Positions 1 through 9,082 of a DNA stretch of 64,000 nucleotides are shown one piece after another. The stretch is from Rickettsiaceae bacterium (GTDB lineage Bacteria; Pseudomonadota; Alphaproteobacteria; Rickettsiales; UBA1997). The notes beneath the pieces are model-generated. The model saw nothing but the letters and a program-made list of their open reading frames with translations. It searched no databases and was not told the origin of the DNA. Location of the stretch: assembly GCA_021323225.1 (NCBI GenBank), contig JAJTCH010000001.1, forward strand, positions 625,120-689,119. Direction: 5' to 3'. A program made the translations under genes and the position numbers. Numbering within the stretch: the stretch's first letter is position 1; every line of letters starts with the position of its first letter.

Positions 1-242
1 TCAAAATTAATAGTCTGATAACCCTCCTTTTCCAATCTAACCGAATAATTTTTATCAGGAACAACATTGATTTCAGTCGCTGTTTTTCCATAGTAAACAC
101 CATCAACATATATGCTGGCACCAACTGGATCAGTGCCAATAGTCAATGAAACAGTTTTGAGATTGCTAAAAGCGCAAGAAGTAGAAACAGAAATCAACAT
201 TAATGAAGAGACAAAGATTCTTAAAATCTGGCGTCCAAACAT
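1..242 (-). CDS. PEGA-domain lipoprotein, 3' part outside the window
   Basis: The first 80 codons of a minus-strand gene are present; the rest lies beyond base 1. The protein starts with a hydrophobic signal peptide ending in STSC, a loose lipobox. It continues with a PEGA-type beta segment (VGASIYVDGVYYGKT, then KNYSVRLEKEGY). PEGA domains are short surface modules found in envelope proteins. The protein is a clear paralogue of the next gene (372-977), which has the same order of signal peptide, PEGA segment and Tyr/Gly pattern, so the pair probably arose by tandem duplication. Its exact role is unknown. The start is the ATG at 242-240. Confidence 0.7.
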   Translation of the reverse strand, partial: MFGRQILRIFVSSLMLISVSTSCAFSNLKTVSLTIGTDPVGASIYVDGVYYGKTATEINVVPDKNYSVRLEKEGYQTINF

Positions 243-285
243 AGGTAGAAATGATCTCTGTTTTTAAGAATGGATTTATGAAAGG

Positions 286-325
286 TATAAAAAAACAGGC
301 CTAATTGATTTTACAATTAGGCCTG
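286..325 (-). terminator. Rho-independent terminator after the PEGA lipoprotein gene
   Basis: A perfect 11-bp stem (caggcctaatt at 296-306, aattaggcctg at 315-325) encloses an 8-base loop. Read on the minus strand it is followed directly by a T-rich run (288-295). It lies 46 bases downstream of the stop of the gene at 372-977 and separates it from the paralogue at 1-242. Confidence 0.85.
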
Positions 326-371
326 ATGATTTGTTAAAAATTTTTGTAAGCTAATTTAAGAAAAACTTAAA

Positions 372-977
372 TTATCTTTGTCCGTTATTACCCTGAAAGT
401 TATATTGGGTATTGTTATAATAACCACCTTGTTGTTGCTGGTTATTTTGTGGAGCTTGTTGGTATTGCTGGTTCTGTTGATTTTGCTGATTTTGCTGAAT
501 CTGTTGCGCAGCACCATAATTGCCCATTTGATTTGGATCGTTAAACATATATTGAGGAGCAGATTCAATTGGAGCAACCGGAGCAACACCGCTCAAATTA
601 ACAAAATAGTCGCTTTGTTTGAAAGCACCGCATTTTTCAGGGGCAAAAATCAAGACAATCAACATTGGCAAAACGCCAACTGCGTCAGCCATACATCTTC
701 CACCATCACCACCTTCACCATTTCTTACTGAATACCAGGTTTCCATATCAATATTGACAGTGCTATAGCCTGGTTTGGAAATGCTTGCCTTATAATTTTT
801 ATTTGGCTTTAGCTCAATAAAAGCAGGAGTTTGTCCAAAATTTCTACCATCAATTACAACATTAGCCCCAGGAGGGTTGCTATTAACCGGAACTACCACG
901 GTTGATTTATTGGCAAAAGAGCAAGAATTGACCACAAATAAGGCAATTATCGGCAATAATTTTGTAAGATTTTTCAT
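372..977 (-). CDS. PEGA-domain lipoprotein with Gln/Asn-rich tail
   Basis: This is a 201-residue envelope protein of unknown function. Residues 1-20 form a lipoprotein signal peptide with VNSC as lipobox. Residues about 30-75 are a PEGA domain (PPGANVVIDGRNFGQTP, then KNYKASISKPGY). A hydrophobic stretch around residues 97-112 sits between Cys-containing segments (GGRCMADAVG and APEKCGAF). The last 45 residues are very rich in Gln and Asn and carry short QQNQQN repeats, matched in the DNA by a run of ttgctgatt-like repeats at 440-510. Repeats of this kind are prone to length change. The gene is a paralogue of the partial gene at 1-242. Its signal-peptide coding sequence closely resembles that of the small lipoprotein at 1043-1207. 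Confidence 0.75.
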   Translation of the reverse strand: MKNLTKLLPIIALFVVNSCSFANKSTVVVPVNSNPPGANVVIDGRNFGQTPAFIELKPNKNYKASISKPGYSTVNIDMETWYSVRNGEGGDGGRCMADAVGVLPMLIVLIFAPEKCGAFKQSDYFVNLSGVAPVAPIESAPQYMFNDPNQMGNYGAAQQIQQNQQNQQNQQYQQAPQNNQQQQGGYYNNTQYNFQGNNGQR

Positions 978-1000
978 AAGTCTGGAATTTGAGATTAATC

Positions 1001-1029
1001 TCTCTGGCCGCCCAACGGACCGCCAGAGA
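1001..1029 (-). other. Short GC-rich hairpin between lipoprotein genes
   Basis: An 8-bp stem (tctctggc and gccagaga) encloses a 13-base GC-rich loop, just downstream of the minus-strand lipoprotein gene at 1043-1207. No T-run follows on the minus strand, so it may stabilise the mRNA 3' end or act as a weak terminator. Confidence 0.35.
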
Positions 1030-1042
1030 AATAATTTAAATA

Positions 1043-1207
1043 TTAATTGGTTTGAGCTTTAGCTTTTTTGCCTTTGCATTTACCTTTTTTTCCGCAATGA
1101 ACAGTTTTATCTTTTTCTTTATCTGCGCCTTTATTCTTTTCCATAACATGACAAGAAGTGACAGCAAGTAGAGCAATTACTGAGAATAATTTTACAAGAT
1201 TTTTCAT
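1043..1207 (-). CDS. Small Lys-rich lipoprotein (54 residues)
   Basis: This short gene has an ATG at 1207-1205 and a TAA at 1043-1045. The product has a signal peptide of about 18 residues ending in the lipobox VTSC, so a mature lipoprotein of only about 36 residues. The mature part is strongly basic and has two further cysteines (VHCGKKGKCKGKKAK). The first 30 coding bases are nearly identical to those of the PEGA lipoprotein at 372-977, which suggests shared ancestry of the signal region. The role is unknown; it could be a small structural or metal-binding envelope peptide. Confidence 0.6.
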   Translation of the reverse strand: MKNLVKLFSVIALLAVTSCHVMEKNKGADKEKDKTVHCGKKGKCKGKKAKAQTN

Positions 1208-1247
1208 AGATTTTGAAATTTGTTAAGATTGATTTAGGTAAGACTAA

Positions 1248-2144
1248 CTACTTTTTCCAACGATCATGAACCCAAAACCATTGGGACGGATATTGTTTTA
1301 TCCATTCCTCCAGCTTTTGATTCACTATTGTTGTAAGGTGGGCAACAAAGTCGCCATTTATATTGTCAGTTTTTTGAAATTCAATCGGTTTTTCTACTTT
1401 AACTAAAAATTTAAATTCCCTACCGATTCTAATTGATCTGGCCGGAATTAGCGGAACATTATATTTCAATGCTAGTTTTGCGATTGACGCAGTAGTCAAA
1501 GCCGGACGGTTGAAGAACGGAACCAAGATGCCATCTGATGTTCTTTGATCAGCCAAAATAATCACATAATTACCATCCTTAATTTCGTTGATAATTTGCT
1601 TGCTGCCTTTGGAGCTTTTGGAAATAAGTTCTACTTTACGCATCTTCGCCGTCATATCTTCAACCAACGGATTATTGAGCGGTCGATAAACAGTTTTAAC
1701 ATTCATGCCATTTTCCAGGAAAATTTTTGGTCCAATTTCCCAATTGCCAATATGGGCTGAAAAGATGATACCGCCGTTAAAATTTTTCTTTATATATTCA
1801 ATATTTTTGGCACTTTCTTCATCAAGAGAAACAAAATTGCCAAGCTCCTTTCCGCTTAGATTTGATATATGGGGAAATTCACCGACAATTCTACCAAGAT
1901 TATCCCACATGTCATCTATAACGCCATCAATCTCAGCATTGCTTAAGTTAGGAAGCGACTGCGCAATATTTTTTCTCGCTAGGGAATTTACAGATATTTT
2001 TTTGCCGATAAATCGGGCTAAAGAACTAGCTAAATTTGAAGATTTTTTTAGTCCAAGAGCTTGAAAAAAAAATAGTCCAAATCTCACAATCAGAGATTCT
2101 ACAAAATAGCGGAATCTCTTAATAAAAAATTTTATTTTACCCAT
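1248..2144 (-). CDS. lpxL: LpxL/HtrB-family lipid A acyltransferase
   Basis: The 298-residue product belongs to the lysophospholipid/lipid A acyltransferase family, which transfers a secondary acyl chain from acyl-ACP to the lipid A precursor at the inner membrane. The catalytic HX4E motif is visible at about residues 131-136 (HIGNWE). It is preceded by a basic, hydrophobic N-terminus that would anchor the protein in the membrane. The C-terminus ends with WFWVHDRWKK, as is common in this family. The start lies 3 bases after the stop of lpxK, so the two lipid A genes are co-transcribed. Whether lauroyl or another chain is transferred cannot be told from sequence. Confidence 0.88.
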   Translation of the reverse strand: MGKIKFFIKRFRYFVESLIVRFGLFFFQALGLKKSSNLASSLARFIGKKISVNSLARKNIAQSLPNLSNAEIDGVIDDMWDNLGRIVGEFPHISNLSGKELGNFVSLDEESAKNIEYIKKNFNGGIIFSAHIGNWEIGPKIFLENGMNVKTVYRPLNNPLVEDMTAKMRKVELISKSSKGSKQIINEIKDGNYVIILADQRTSDGILVPFFNRPALTTASIAKLALKYNVPLIPARSIRIGREFKFLVKVEKPIEFQKTDNINGDFVAHLTTIVNQKLEEWIKQYPSQWFWVHDRWKK

Positions 2145-2147
2145 TAA

Positions 2148-3116
2148 TTAATTTATCAATTCAATAAGTTTTGTTTTGAGATAATCAGCATCTTCAAATT
2201 CGATTTTAATATCAAGATAATCAATTTGCGTTTGATGAATTTTGCTCAACCTTACCCAGTCTTTCTTGGTAGTAATAAGACCTACATTAATTTTCTTGGC
2301 CAACTCAATCATTCGAGCAACTTCACTTTCTTTATAGCGATGATGATCAGGGTAGGAAAATTTGGTGACAACATTGACACCACCTTTCTCAAGCGTATCG
2401 AAAAATTTCTCCGGACGGCCTATTCCACAAAAGGCAATCATTGATTTTTTATGAAATTCTTCGTGATTTATAGGAACAATTCTTGCTTTTATAACCTGTT
2501 TTTTGCTGCAAAAATTTTTAGCAATTTGAAATTTATCCTCACCAACAATTATCACCATATCAGCTTTTTTCATAGCGCCATCAATTGGCTCTCTTAAAGG
2601 TCCAGCCGGAATTATCAAACCATTTCCAAAACCATAATTTCCATCAATTACCAGAATGGAAAAATCTTTTTTTAAAGACCGGTTTTGAAAACCGTCATCC
2701 AGCAAGATTAGTTTTTTGTTAGGAATTACGGCAATTTTTTTTGCTCCAACCAGTTTATTCTTACAAATAAAAGTTTGAGCAGTTTCTGAAAGCAAAAGCG
2801 GCTCATCTCCCACGTCTTTGGAAGAATGTCTTGAGCTATCTACAAAAGTAAATTTTTTTATTCTACCACCGTAGCCAGCGCTCAAATAAGCAAAATTGAT
2901 ATCTAAATCATTAAGGATTTTTCCAATCGCAATCGCAACCGGCGTTTTTCCGGCGCCACCAGCAACTAAATTGCCAATGCAAATTACCGGTTTGTTAATT
3001 TTTTTGGGAATTTTTAAAAAAGAATTCAGGAAATATCCAAGCAGATATAATAGAGAAAGGGGAAGGCACAGAAAGGAAACAAATGTTTTGTGGTGCCAAA
3101 AATGTGGGGCTTTCAC
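2148..3116 (-). CDS. lpxK: Tetraacyldisaccharide 4'-kinase LpxK
   Basis: LpxK phosphorylates the 4' position of the tetraacyldisaccharide 1-phosphate to make lipid IVA in the inner membrane. The protein has 322 residues, normal for the family. It has an N-terminal membrane helix (about residues 12-34), then a Walker A motif (GNLVAGGAGKT, residues 48-58) and the family motif LLDDGFQNRSLKKD. It lies 36 bases after xseA and 3 bases before the LpxL-like gene. The presence of lpxK and an LpxL-like gene indicates that this organism makes lipid A, unlike the LPS-free Anaplasmataceae. Confidence 0.93.
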   Translation of the reverse strand: MKAPHFWHHKTFVSFLCLPLSLLYLLGYFLNSFLKIPKKINKPVICIGNLVAGGAGKTPVAIAIGKILNDLDINFAYLSAGYGGRIKKFTFVDSSRHSSKDVGDEPLLLSETAQTFICKNKLVGAKKIAVIPNKKLILLDDGFQNRSLKKDFSILVIDGNYGFGNGLIIPAGPLREPIDGAMKKADMVIIVGEDKFQIAKNFCSKKQVIKARIVPINHEEFHKKSMIAFCGIGRPEKFFDTLEKGGVNVVTKFSYPDHHRYKESEVARMIELAKKINVGLITTKKDWVRLSKIHQTQIDYLDIKIEFEDADYLKTKLIELIN

Positions 3117-3152
3117 TATTGATTTGTTTAATTATTTTTGCAATTTCTATTT

Positions 3153-4532
3153 CTAAAATAGGGATGGTTGCTTTTTATCATCTTCTTTTTTCTTTAGCAA
3201 AGATTTTTCTTCATTAAAAACTGCGGCATTAAAATTGCCATCTTTTACTTCTATTTCTATAACTTGACCGCTGTTTATTTCTTGTCTGCTGCTGATGATT
3301 TTTTCTTTGCATCTGACAACGGCATAGCCTCTGGCTAAAACATTTTTATAATCATAGCTGGTTAATAATTTAGAAAGCTGATTGGTTTTGTTTTGATTAT
3401 TAGCAAAAAAGTTTTTTAGATTATTTTGCAAATTTTTATCCAAAAATCCGATTTGGTTTTGCCAATTTTCATATCTGCCCACTGGCATAGAAATTCTGGC
3501 TGCAAGCATTTTAAATCTTTGCTCTTTGAAATTTAAAAATTGGTTAAAACTATTTTTTAAAATTGAAGCTGTTTGAGAAAATTTCTGCTCTAAATTGCCT
3601 AAACTAACCGCCGGATGAATAAGTTTGGAAGACAAATTTACCAAGCTATTGCTTTTGGCATCAAGTAAATTAGCAAAATAATTCGCCAATCTTTTGCCAA
3701 AATTATCGCACAAAATTTGTAAATCTTTTAAAACCGGCACTGCCATTTCTGCTGCTGCTGTTGGGGTTGGCGCTCTTAGATCTGCGACATAATCAATCAA
3801 GGTTGTATCAGTTTCATGGCCAATGGCGGAAATAATTGGAATCGCAGAATTAAAAACTGCCATGACCAAATCTTCATCATTAAAAGGCAGCAAATCTTCA
3901 AAAGAACCGCCGCCTCTGGCAATAATAATTATATCCGGTTTTTTATCTGTCTTGGCACGATTAAAATATTTTATGCCCTCAACCACTTCTACAGCAGAAG
4001 TTTTTCCCTGCATGGTTGCAGGATAAATCAAGAGATGATTTGGAAAACGAGCACTAATGCGGTTGGTTATATCTTCAATTACTGCGCCTGTTGGAGAAGT
4101 TATTACGCCAATAATTTTTGGTAAGAAAGGTAAAGGTTTTTTGTGTTTAGCATCAAAATATCCGGCCTCTAAAAGCTTCAATCTTCTTTTTTCAATCGCC
4201 GCCAGAATTGCGCCAATACCGGCAATTTCAAGTTTTTCGATAATGATTTGATAGCTCGATCTTCCTTCATAAGTAGTCACTCGCCCAGAAGCCACGACTT
4301 CCAAACCATCGGATAAATCAAATTTAACCAACTCCGCCATTTGGCGAAAACAAACCGCATTTACAAGTGCTACATCATCTTTCAAATTAAAATATAAATG
4401 ACCGGAGGTGGCTTTTTTAAAACCGGAAATTTCGCCCTTAATTCGCACATAACCAAAATTATCCTCGACCAATCTTTTAACCGATCTGGAAAATTCTGAA
4501 ACTGTGAATTCAGGAATATTATGCATTACCAT
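3153..4532 (-). CDS. xseA: Exodeoxyribonuclease VII large subunit
   Basis: XseA is the catalytic subunit of exonuclease VII, which degrades single-stranded DNA. The 459-residue protein has the N-terminal OB fold (about residues 8-100, with VRIKGEISGFKKATSGHLYF), the core nuclease region (GVITSPTGAVIEDI, IIIARGGGSFEDLLPFNDE, ISAIGHETDTTLIDYVADLR) and a coiled C-terminal region ending in a Lys-rich tail. The start may be the first ATG or the ATG two codons later. It lies 22 bases after the hybrid kinase gene and 36 bases before lpxK. No xseB was seen in this window. Confidence 0.95.
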   Translation of the reverse strand: MVMHNIPEFTVSEFSRSVKRLVEDNFGYVRIKGEISGFKKATSGHLYFNLKDDVALVNAVCFRQMAELVKFDLSDGLEVVASGRVTTYEGRSSYQIIIEKLEIAGIGAILAAIEKRRLKLLEAGYFDAKHKKPLPFLPKIIGVITSPTGAVIEDITNRISARFPNHLLIYPATMQGKTSAVEVVEGIKYFNRAKTDKKPDIIIIARGGGSFEDLLPFNDEDLVMAVFNSAIPIISAIGHETDTTLIDYVADLRAPTPTAAAEMAVPVLKDLQILCDNFGKRLANYFANLLDAKSNSLVNLSSKLIHPAVSLGNLEQKFSQTASILKNSFNQFLNFKEQRFKMLAARISMPVGRYENWQNQIGFLDKNLQNNLKNFFANNQNKTNQLSKLLTSYDYKNVLARGYAVVRCKEKIISSRQEINSGQVIEIEVKDGNFNAAVFNEEKSLLKKKEDDKKQPSLF

Positions 4533-4554
4533 AGCGCTAATTTGTAATCACGGA

Positions 4555-7155
4555 TTAACTTCTCAATCTTTTCAGAACTTCCCCAATTTCATTTTCTAAC
4601 TCACCATAAATCTCATGCAACTCCTCCATCCAACCATGCGGCTCATTGCCATCTCTGATTTTAGACTCAATATCTTTTATATATTTGGAAAGCTTCTCAG
4701 CTCCAATACTGGAAGCCGTGCCTTTGATGGAATGGATGTAAAATAACAGGCTTTTAACATCACCGGAATTTTTACTTTGAATAATCTTGACCATATTTTC
4801 GCCGCTGCTTTTGATAAAAACTTTCAGAAGCATTCTCTGATCTTCTTTGTTGAAATGTTCAATTCTATTTTGATTTAGATTTTTGCTTTGGATTTGGCTA
4901 ATTCTTGAATTGTCATTAGCAATTTTGCTTCCTTGGCTTTCTATTTCATTTTTTATTTTATTCCTTATTTGATCTTCTATTTGCTCTTCCGGCTTATTTG
5001 CTTCTTTTGTATCCAGCTCAGCATGTCTTTTAACCAAATAATTAGCGACAATCTTCGGCAATAATTCCGGCTTACTTCCCTTGATAAAATAATCCGTCAT
5101 CTGACACTCAAAGAAATGGTGGATGTCTTCCCTTCTACCATCTCCACTTAGCGCTATTATAGGCATTTCATCATGATGGCTAATTTTATTTATGGCCTCG
5201 ATTCTTCTAATTTCTTTTGTGGCCTTATCACCATTATATGGCGGCATGTTAATATCGGTTATGATAATATCGAAGCTAGATTTGCCGTTTTTGTCCAAGC
5301 TGTTTTGATAAAGTTCAAGCAATTCTTTCCCATTATTCGCTTCTGCAATAATCATGCCCGCGCCCTCCAACATCCTTTTTGTCATCATCCGGTTAATTTT
5401 TTCGTCATCAGCTAAAATGGCTTTTTTACCTTTTAAAACTTCCAGATATTCTTCCTTGGTTCCCATATAATGCATATCATCTTCGAGATCAATTATCCAT
5501 TTGGTAACGGCGCGATATAAAATATTGTCAGTGGATAATTTATTGAGATAGTAATTAAAATTCTCTTTTGAGATTACAAAATTAACTTCTTCCAACAGAT
5601 ATTCCTTGCTTAGCGAGGTTAGCGCAATTATCGGTACTTCTTTGTCATAGGATCTAATCCTTTTTACCGCTTCAATTCCATCCATTTCCGGCATCTGAAC
5701 ATCCATTAGAATTAAATGATATTTGTTTTCTTTTGCCATATTGATTGCTTCTTTTCCAGCCCTAGCAAGGTCACAAGAGATATCTGGCAGGATTCTCTCA
5801 ATCTTAGATTTTAAAGTGATCAAATTAACTTCTTGGTCATCCACTAGAAGGATTTTTCTTCTTCTGGATTCGATTTTTGCAGTTTCAAGTTCAGCTTCGG
5901 AAAGAACCGGAAACAACAAACTAAATCTAGTCCATTTTCCAAATTCCGATTCACAGGTAATGTCGCCACCAAATAATTTCATATTTCTTTTGCAAAAAGC
6001 CAAACCAAGGCCGGTTCCTCCTTTTTTGCCAGAAGTGTAGAAATCGCCAAATAGTTTCGGAAGAACATGCGGCGCAATTCCGGGACCAGTATCATGAACA
6101 TAAATTGCGTTATATTGAACCCCATCAATTTCTCTTGTTTCAGTACCGATTGTTATGATTGAGTCTGGATATTCCTTCAAATAGTAAAGAGCGTTTTTGA
6201 GGAGATTGTAAATGATAAAAGTGAAACGTTCGGGGACGGCTTTGAAGATAAAATTACTCTCTTCATCAATATGTAATTTAACTCGCTCTTTTTCTTCTTC
6301 ATTGTAACCGTATTTTTCTACTATATCCGTTATTGATTCTTTAACATTTAAGTAGCAAAAATCGGAAGAAGAAATTGGTTTTTCACCTAAATCAGCAAGA
6401 ATTACATTGATGATTTCATTGGCCTGCTTAACTGAATTTTGAGTGGCAGCGCTTAAATCAAGTAATCTTTTTTTAAGATCACCATCCATTTCCTCTGTTA
6501 GATCTTTGATTTGGTGATCAACCAAATTAATAGCATTTAGTGGATTGCGAATTTCATGAACAATTGAGCCTGCCATGGAGGTCAATTGAAGATGTTGTTC
6601 TTTTAATTTGTTTAATGACGTCATTCTATTTGCATAGTTAAACAAAATTCCAGCAATCACCGAGAACACTATGACTATTGAATATAATGCAACATTAAAA
6701 CTGATTTCCAGGCTAGAGGAAGCAGCTGATGACAATACATAATATAAGATTGCAAAACTTACCCCTATTAGCAGGTCTGTTACGCACATAAACCAATTCG
6801 GCACATGCATTATCAATATAAAAATCATGAATATCTCCCAATATATCCACAACTCATTGAAATTACTTTTCAATAAATTGACTGTAAAGATAAAGGGTAG
6901 GACATAAATAAGCATAAAATGCCAATAGCAATAGAACCATGGCACTCTTTTTTTATAAAAAGGGACAACCAAGATACACAGCAAAACTGCTATCATTCTC
7001 AATAAAAAATTTTCATAAATGTGAAAAACATACTTAAATATAAAATAAAAGCCGAAATGAGCACCGCTTCCTATTAAAGCTGTAGACCAAATATTATGGA
7101 TGCCAATCTCAGTTCCATCGTTCCAAGATTTCTTTAGAAATGATTTTATATTCAT
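4555..7155 (-). CDS. CqsS-like membrane hybrid histidine kinase (HK-REC-REC-HPt)
   Basis: This 866-residue sensor kinase has a membrane region of about six helices (residues 20-175). That region resembles the sensing domain of Vibrio CqsS, the receptor for the alpha-hydroxyketone signal CAI-1 (compare YENFLLRMIAVLL at 47-59). It continues with a HisKA domain (His200 in SIVHEIRNP), a HATPase domain (Asn321, DTGPGIAP, GGTGLGLAFCKR), receiver 1 (Asp485 in LILMDVQMPEMDG), receiver 2 (Asp634 in IITDINMPP) and an HPt domain (His808 in YIHSIKGTASSIG). All phosphotransfer residues are intact. It is the third gene of a probable operon, 17 bases after the FAD protein and downstream of the AfsA-like gene. 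No separate output regulator is encoded nearby. The ligand is unknown; the CqsS similarity is a judgement by eye. Confidence 0.85.
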   Translation of the reverse strand: MNIKSFLKKSWNDGTEIGIHNIWSTALIGSGAHFGFYFIFKYVFHIYENFLLRMIAVLLCILVVPFYKKRVPWFYCYWHFMLIYVLPFIFTVNLLKSNFNELWIYWEIFMIFILIMHVPNWFMCVTDLLIGVSFAILYYVLSSAASSSLEISFNVALYSIVIVFSVIAGILFNYANRMTSLNKLKEQHLQLTSMAGSIVHEIRNPLNAINLVDHQIKDLTEEMDGDLKKRLLDLSAATQNSVKQANEIINVILADLGEKPISSSDFCYLNVKESITDIVEKYGYNEEEKERVKLHIDEESNFIFKAVPERFTFIIYNLLKNALYYLKEYPDSIITIGTETREIDGVQYNAIYVHDTGPGIAPHVLPKLFGDFYTSGKKGGTGLGLAFCKRNMKLFGGDITCESEFGKWTRFSLLFPVLSEAELETAKIESRRRKILLVDDQEVNLITLKSKIERILPDISCDLARAGKEAINMAKENKYHLILMDVQMPEMDGIEAVKRIRSYDKEVPIIALTSLSKEYLLEEVNFVISKENFNYYLNKLSTDNILYRAVTKWIIDLEDDMHYMGTKEEYLEVLKGKKAILADDEKINRMMTKRMLEGAGMIIAEANNGKELLELYQNSLDKNGKSSFDIIITDINMPPYNGDKATKEIRRIEAINKISHHDEMPIIALSGDGRREDIHHFFECQMTDYFIKGSKPELLPKIVANYLVKRHAELDTKEANKPEEQIEDQIRNKIKNEIESQGSKIANDNSRISQIQSKNLNQNRIEHFNKEDQRMLLKVFIKSSGENMVKIIQSKNSGDVKSLLFYIHSIKGTASSIGAEKLSKYIKDIESKIRDGNEPHGWMEELHEIYGELENEIGEVLKRLRS

Positions 7156-7172
7156 GTAGGTTATTGAATTTG

Positions 7173-8459
7173 TTATACCGAATATTTAGTTGCTTGCTTA
7201 GAAGATTGAAAACAGGATTCAATTGACGCACCACAAAAATAATCTCCGGTCAAAATCAATCCTTTGATGGTAGATAAGCTATTTTTTATTTGTTCCAAAT
7301 TACGATGGTGATATGCGCTATATGAACAAAGCCCATTTTTAAAATAACGATGAACAGAATCAACCACTTCGTTATTTTGAATGTTGAATTCATCAGGCAT
7401 TAATTTTTCTGCAATTTTAAGCAAATCTGAACCAGAAATATTTTGATCAATTATTTTTCTGGCAGCCTCTCCGCTGAAGGTGTATCGAACCAAATTCAAA
7501 TCATTGATTCCGTAGGCTCCGGCATTACTAAGTGGAGAACTCTTATCAAAAACCATTGCCCTAACTTCAGAATTGAAGACAGGTTTTTTATATTCAGTAA
7601 CCATAATTGTCACCGGATTATATCTGATATTATCCAAATATTGACAAATTTCAGGAAAGCTGGATTTTAAAATATTGCTAGCTGCGTAGGAAGGGGTTGA
7701 AATCACAACTTTGTCATAAAACAGCGATTCCTCTTGATTGTCTTTGTTAATTATTTTTATTCCCTTTACCTCATTATTTTCGATTATCACATCCGTTGCT
7801 CTACTATTAAATTTTACATTAATTTTAGAGACAAAGGCTTCAATCACAGAGTGCATTCCTTCTTGAATTTGATCATATTTATCAAATGCTATTTTTAGAT
7901 TAGAGCCAAAATTTCCTACAAAACACTCATTTGGTTCCGCTCCGTTCATACGCACTGTCATTGCCCTTATAAGGTTTTCACAGCATTTTTTACTGAAATA
8001 GGAAGATAAAGGTTTGTGGTCTAATTTATCGGAAATTTTATTATAAAAAGGATGGTTCAAAAAACCTTCACTTGGATTTTTCTTTATCCTTTTTACCAAA
8101 TAAAAGATTTTTATCAGATCGATTGGATTGGCTAATTTAAGGATGTTAAATAAAGAGCGAAGATTCTTCTCCCTATTAATCGGAACTATTTTTCCATTAA
8201 CAACTTTAGAAGTGTTAACCCCAAAATATTCGTAATTAAAACTTCCTTGGTCAGCTACAAACTCCCTAAAAAGTTTGTAGCCATAACCTATATTTTTACC
8301 GCCGAAATCTATCCATCTATTGCCTAATTTAAAACTGCCGATACGCCCTCCTATGTCGCTTGATGATTCAATGATATCAACTTCATATCCTTGTTTTAAT
8401 AAGTAATAGGCAGCAGAAATTCCCGATATGCCTGAACCAATAATTGCAACTTTTGCCAT
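7173..8459 (-). CDS. FAD-dependent amine-oxidase-like protein
   Basis: This is a 428-residue flavoprotein of the amine oxidase/protoporphyrinogen oxidase/phytoene desaturase superfamily. The N-terminus is the dinucleotide-binding fold (AIIGSGISGISAA, then IIESSSDIGGR with the acidic residue that binds ribose). The C-terminus has the second FAD motif (GLILTGDYFCGASIESCF). I start it at the ATG at 8459, two bases after the AfsA-like stop. An upstream in-frame ATG at 8477 would overlap that gene by 17 bases. Tight coupling to an AfsA-like gene and a CqsS-like sensor gene suggests it modifies the signal or its precursor by oxidation. That is inference, and the substrate is unknown. Confidence 0.8.
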   Translation of the reverse strand: MAKVAIIGSGISGISAAYYLLKQGYEVDIIESSSDIGGRIGSFKLGNRWIDFGGKNIGYGYKLFREFVADQGSFNYEYFGVNTSKVVNGKIVPINREKNLRSLFNILKLANPIDLIKIFYLVKRIKKNPSEGFLNHPFYNKISDKLDHKPLSSYFSKKCCENLIRAMTVRMNGAEPNECFVGNFGSNLKIAFDKYDQIQEGMHSVIEAFVSKINVKFNSRATDVIIENNEVKGIKIINKDNQEESLFYDKVVISTPSYAASNILKSSFPEICQYLDNIRYNPVTIMVTEYKKPVFNSEVRAMVFDKSSPLSNAGAYGINDLNLVRYTFSGEAARKIIDQNISGSDLLKIAEKLMPDEFNIQNNEVVDSVHRYFKNGLCSYSAYHHRNLEQIKNSLSTIKGLILTGDYFCGASIESCFQSSKQATKYSV

Positions 8460-8460
8460 A

Positions 8461-8997
8461 TTATTTACGAATTTCATTTAATAAATTTTGATATTTAGCT
8501 TCTACCTTTTCATTAATTTTCATACTACGCTTTCTATATTCTTCCATGTCATTTTTGCTCTTGAATGCAATACCTTCAAAATGAGTGGTGGTACATATCT
8601 TTCCAAACTGCATCAAATTTACGATAACATAAACCTTACTAAGCTGCTCCTCATCAAAACTGATCTCGTTAGAGATTGATCTAATAATAACCGGGCTACC
8701 ATATTCCACATAATTATTAAATTTTGTGCACATGTTGCTCATATTTAGTTTTCCTTCAATTGACAGTCCATTCAGATGCGCAGTGGCAATCGCAGTTTGT
8801 CTGGCAGCCTCAGTTAAAAGCATTCCCTGCACATGATCCGACTCATGGTCAAAATCAAATTCCTTAATTTTTGGGAACATGTTGAAATGCCAGATATTAC
8901 CAAATTTCTGCGCCTTAGAAATGATGACATTTTCAATATCTTGTTTATGGACTAGCTTCTGATCGATCTTTTCGGGATATTTATCATTTTTATCCAA
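8461..8997 (-). CDS. AfsA-like hotdog protein, C-terminal part of a frameshifted gene
   Basis: This frame encodes an AfsA-type hotdog domain. The markers are KLVHKQDIENVIIS (the family's LVHR-like start), DFDHESDHVQGMLLTEAARQ (the acidic/His segment followed by the EAxRQ motif) and TAHLNG. In Streptomyces, AfsA condenses a glycerol-derived C3 unit with a beta-ketoacyl chain to start gamma-butyrolactone signal synthesis. The only start in this frame is an unsupported TTG at 8997 without a ribosome-binding site. The frame stays open upstream (28 further codons, including DWLSEKEKLSEVFNKIP) to an A9 tract at 9087-9095. Removing one A joins it to the frame at 9083-9310, giving a 282-residue protein of AfsA-like length. 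It is followed by the FAD protein gene after 1-2 bases. Confidence 0.8.
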   Translation of the reverse strand: MDKNDKYPEKIDQKLVHKQDIENVIISKAQKFGNIWHFNMFPKIKEFDFDHESDHVQGMLLTEAARQTAIATAHLNGLSIEGKLNMSNMCTKFNNYVEYGSPVIIRSISNEISFDEEQLSKVYVIVNLMQFGKICTTTHFEGIAFKSKNDMEEYRKRSMKINEKVEAKYQNLLNEIRK

Positions 8998-9082
8998 AGC
9001 CAGATCAAGCTTGGAGATATATTTATGTAGGCAGGGAATCTTGTTAAAAACCTCAGATAATTTTTCTTTTTCACTTAGCCAA

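Noticed and set aside
440..510. CRISPR-like short repeats
   Set aside because: The repeats are in-frame Gln/Asn codons of a lipoprotein, with no spacers and no cas genes.
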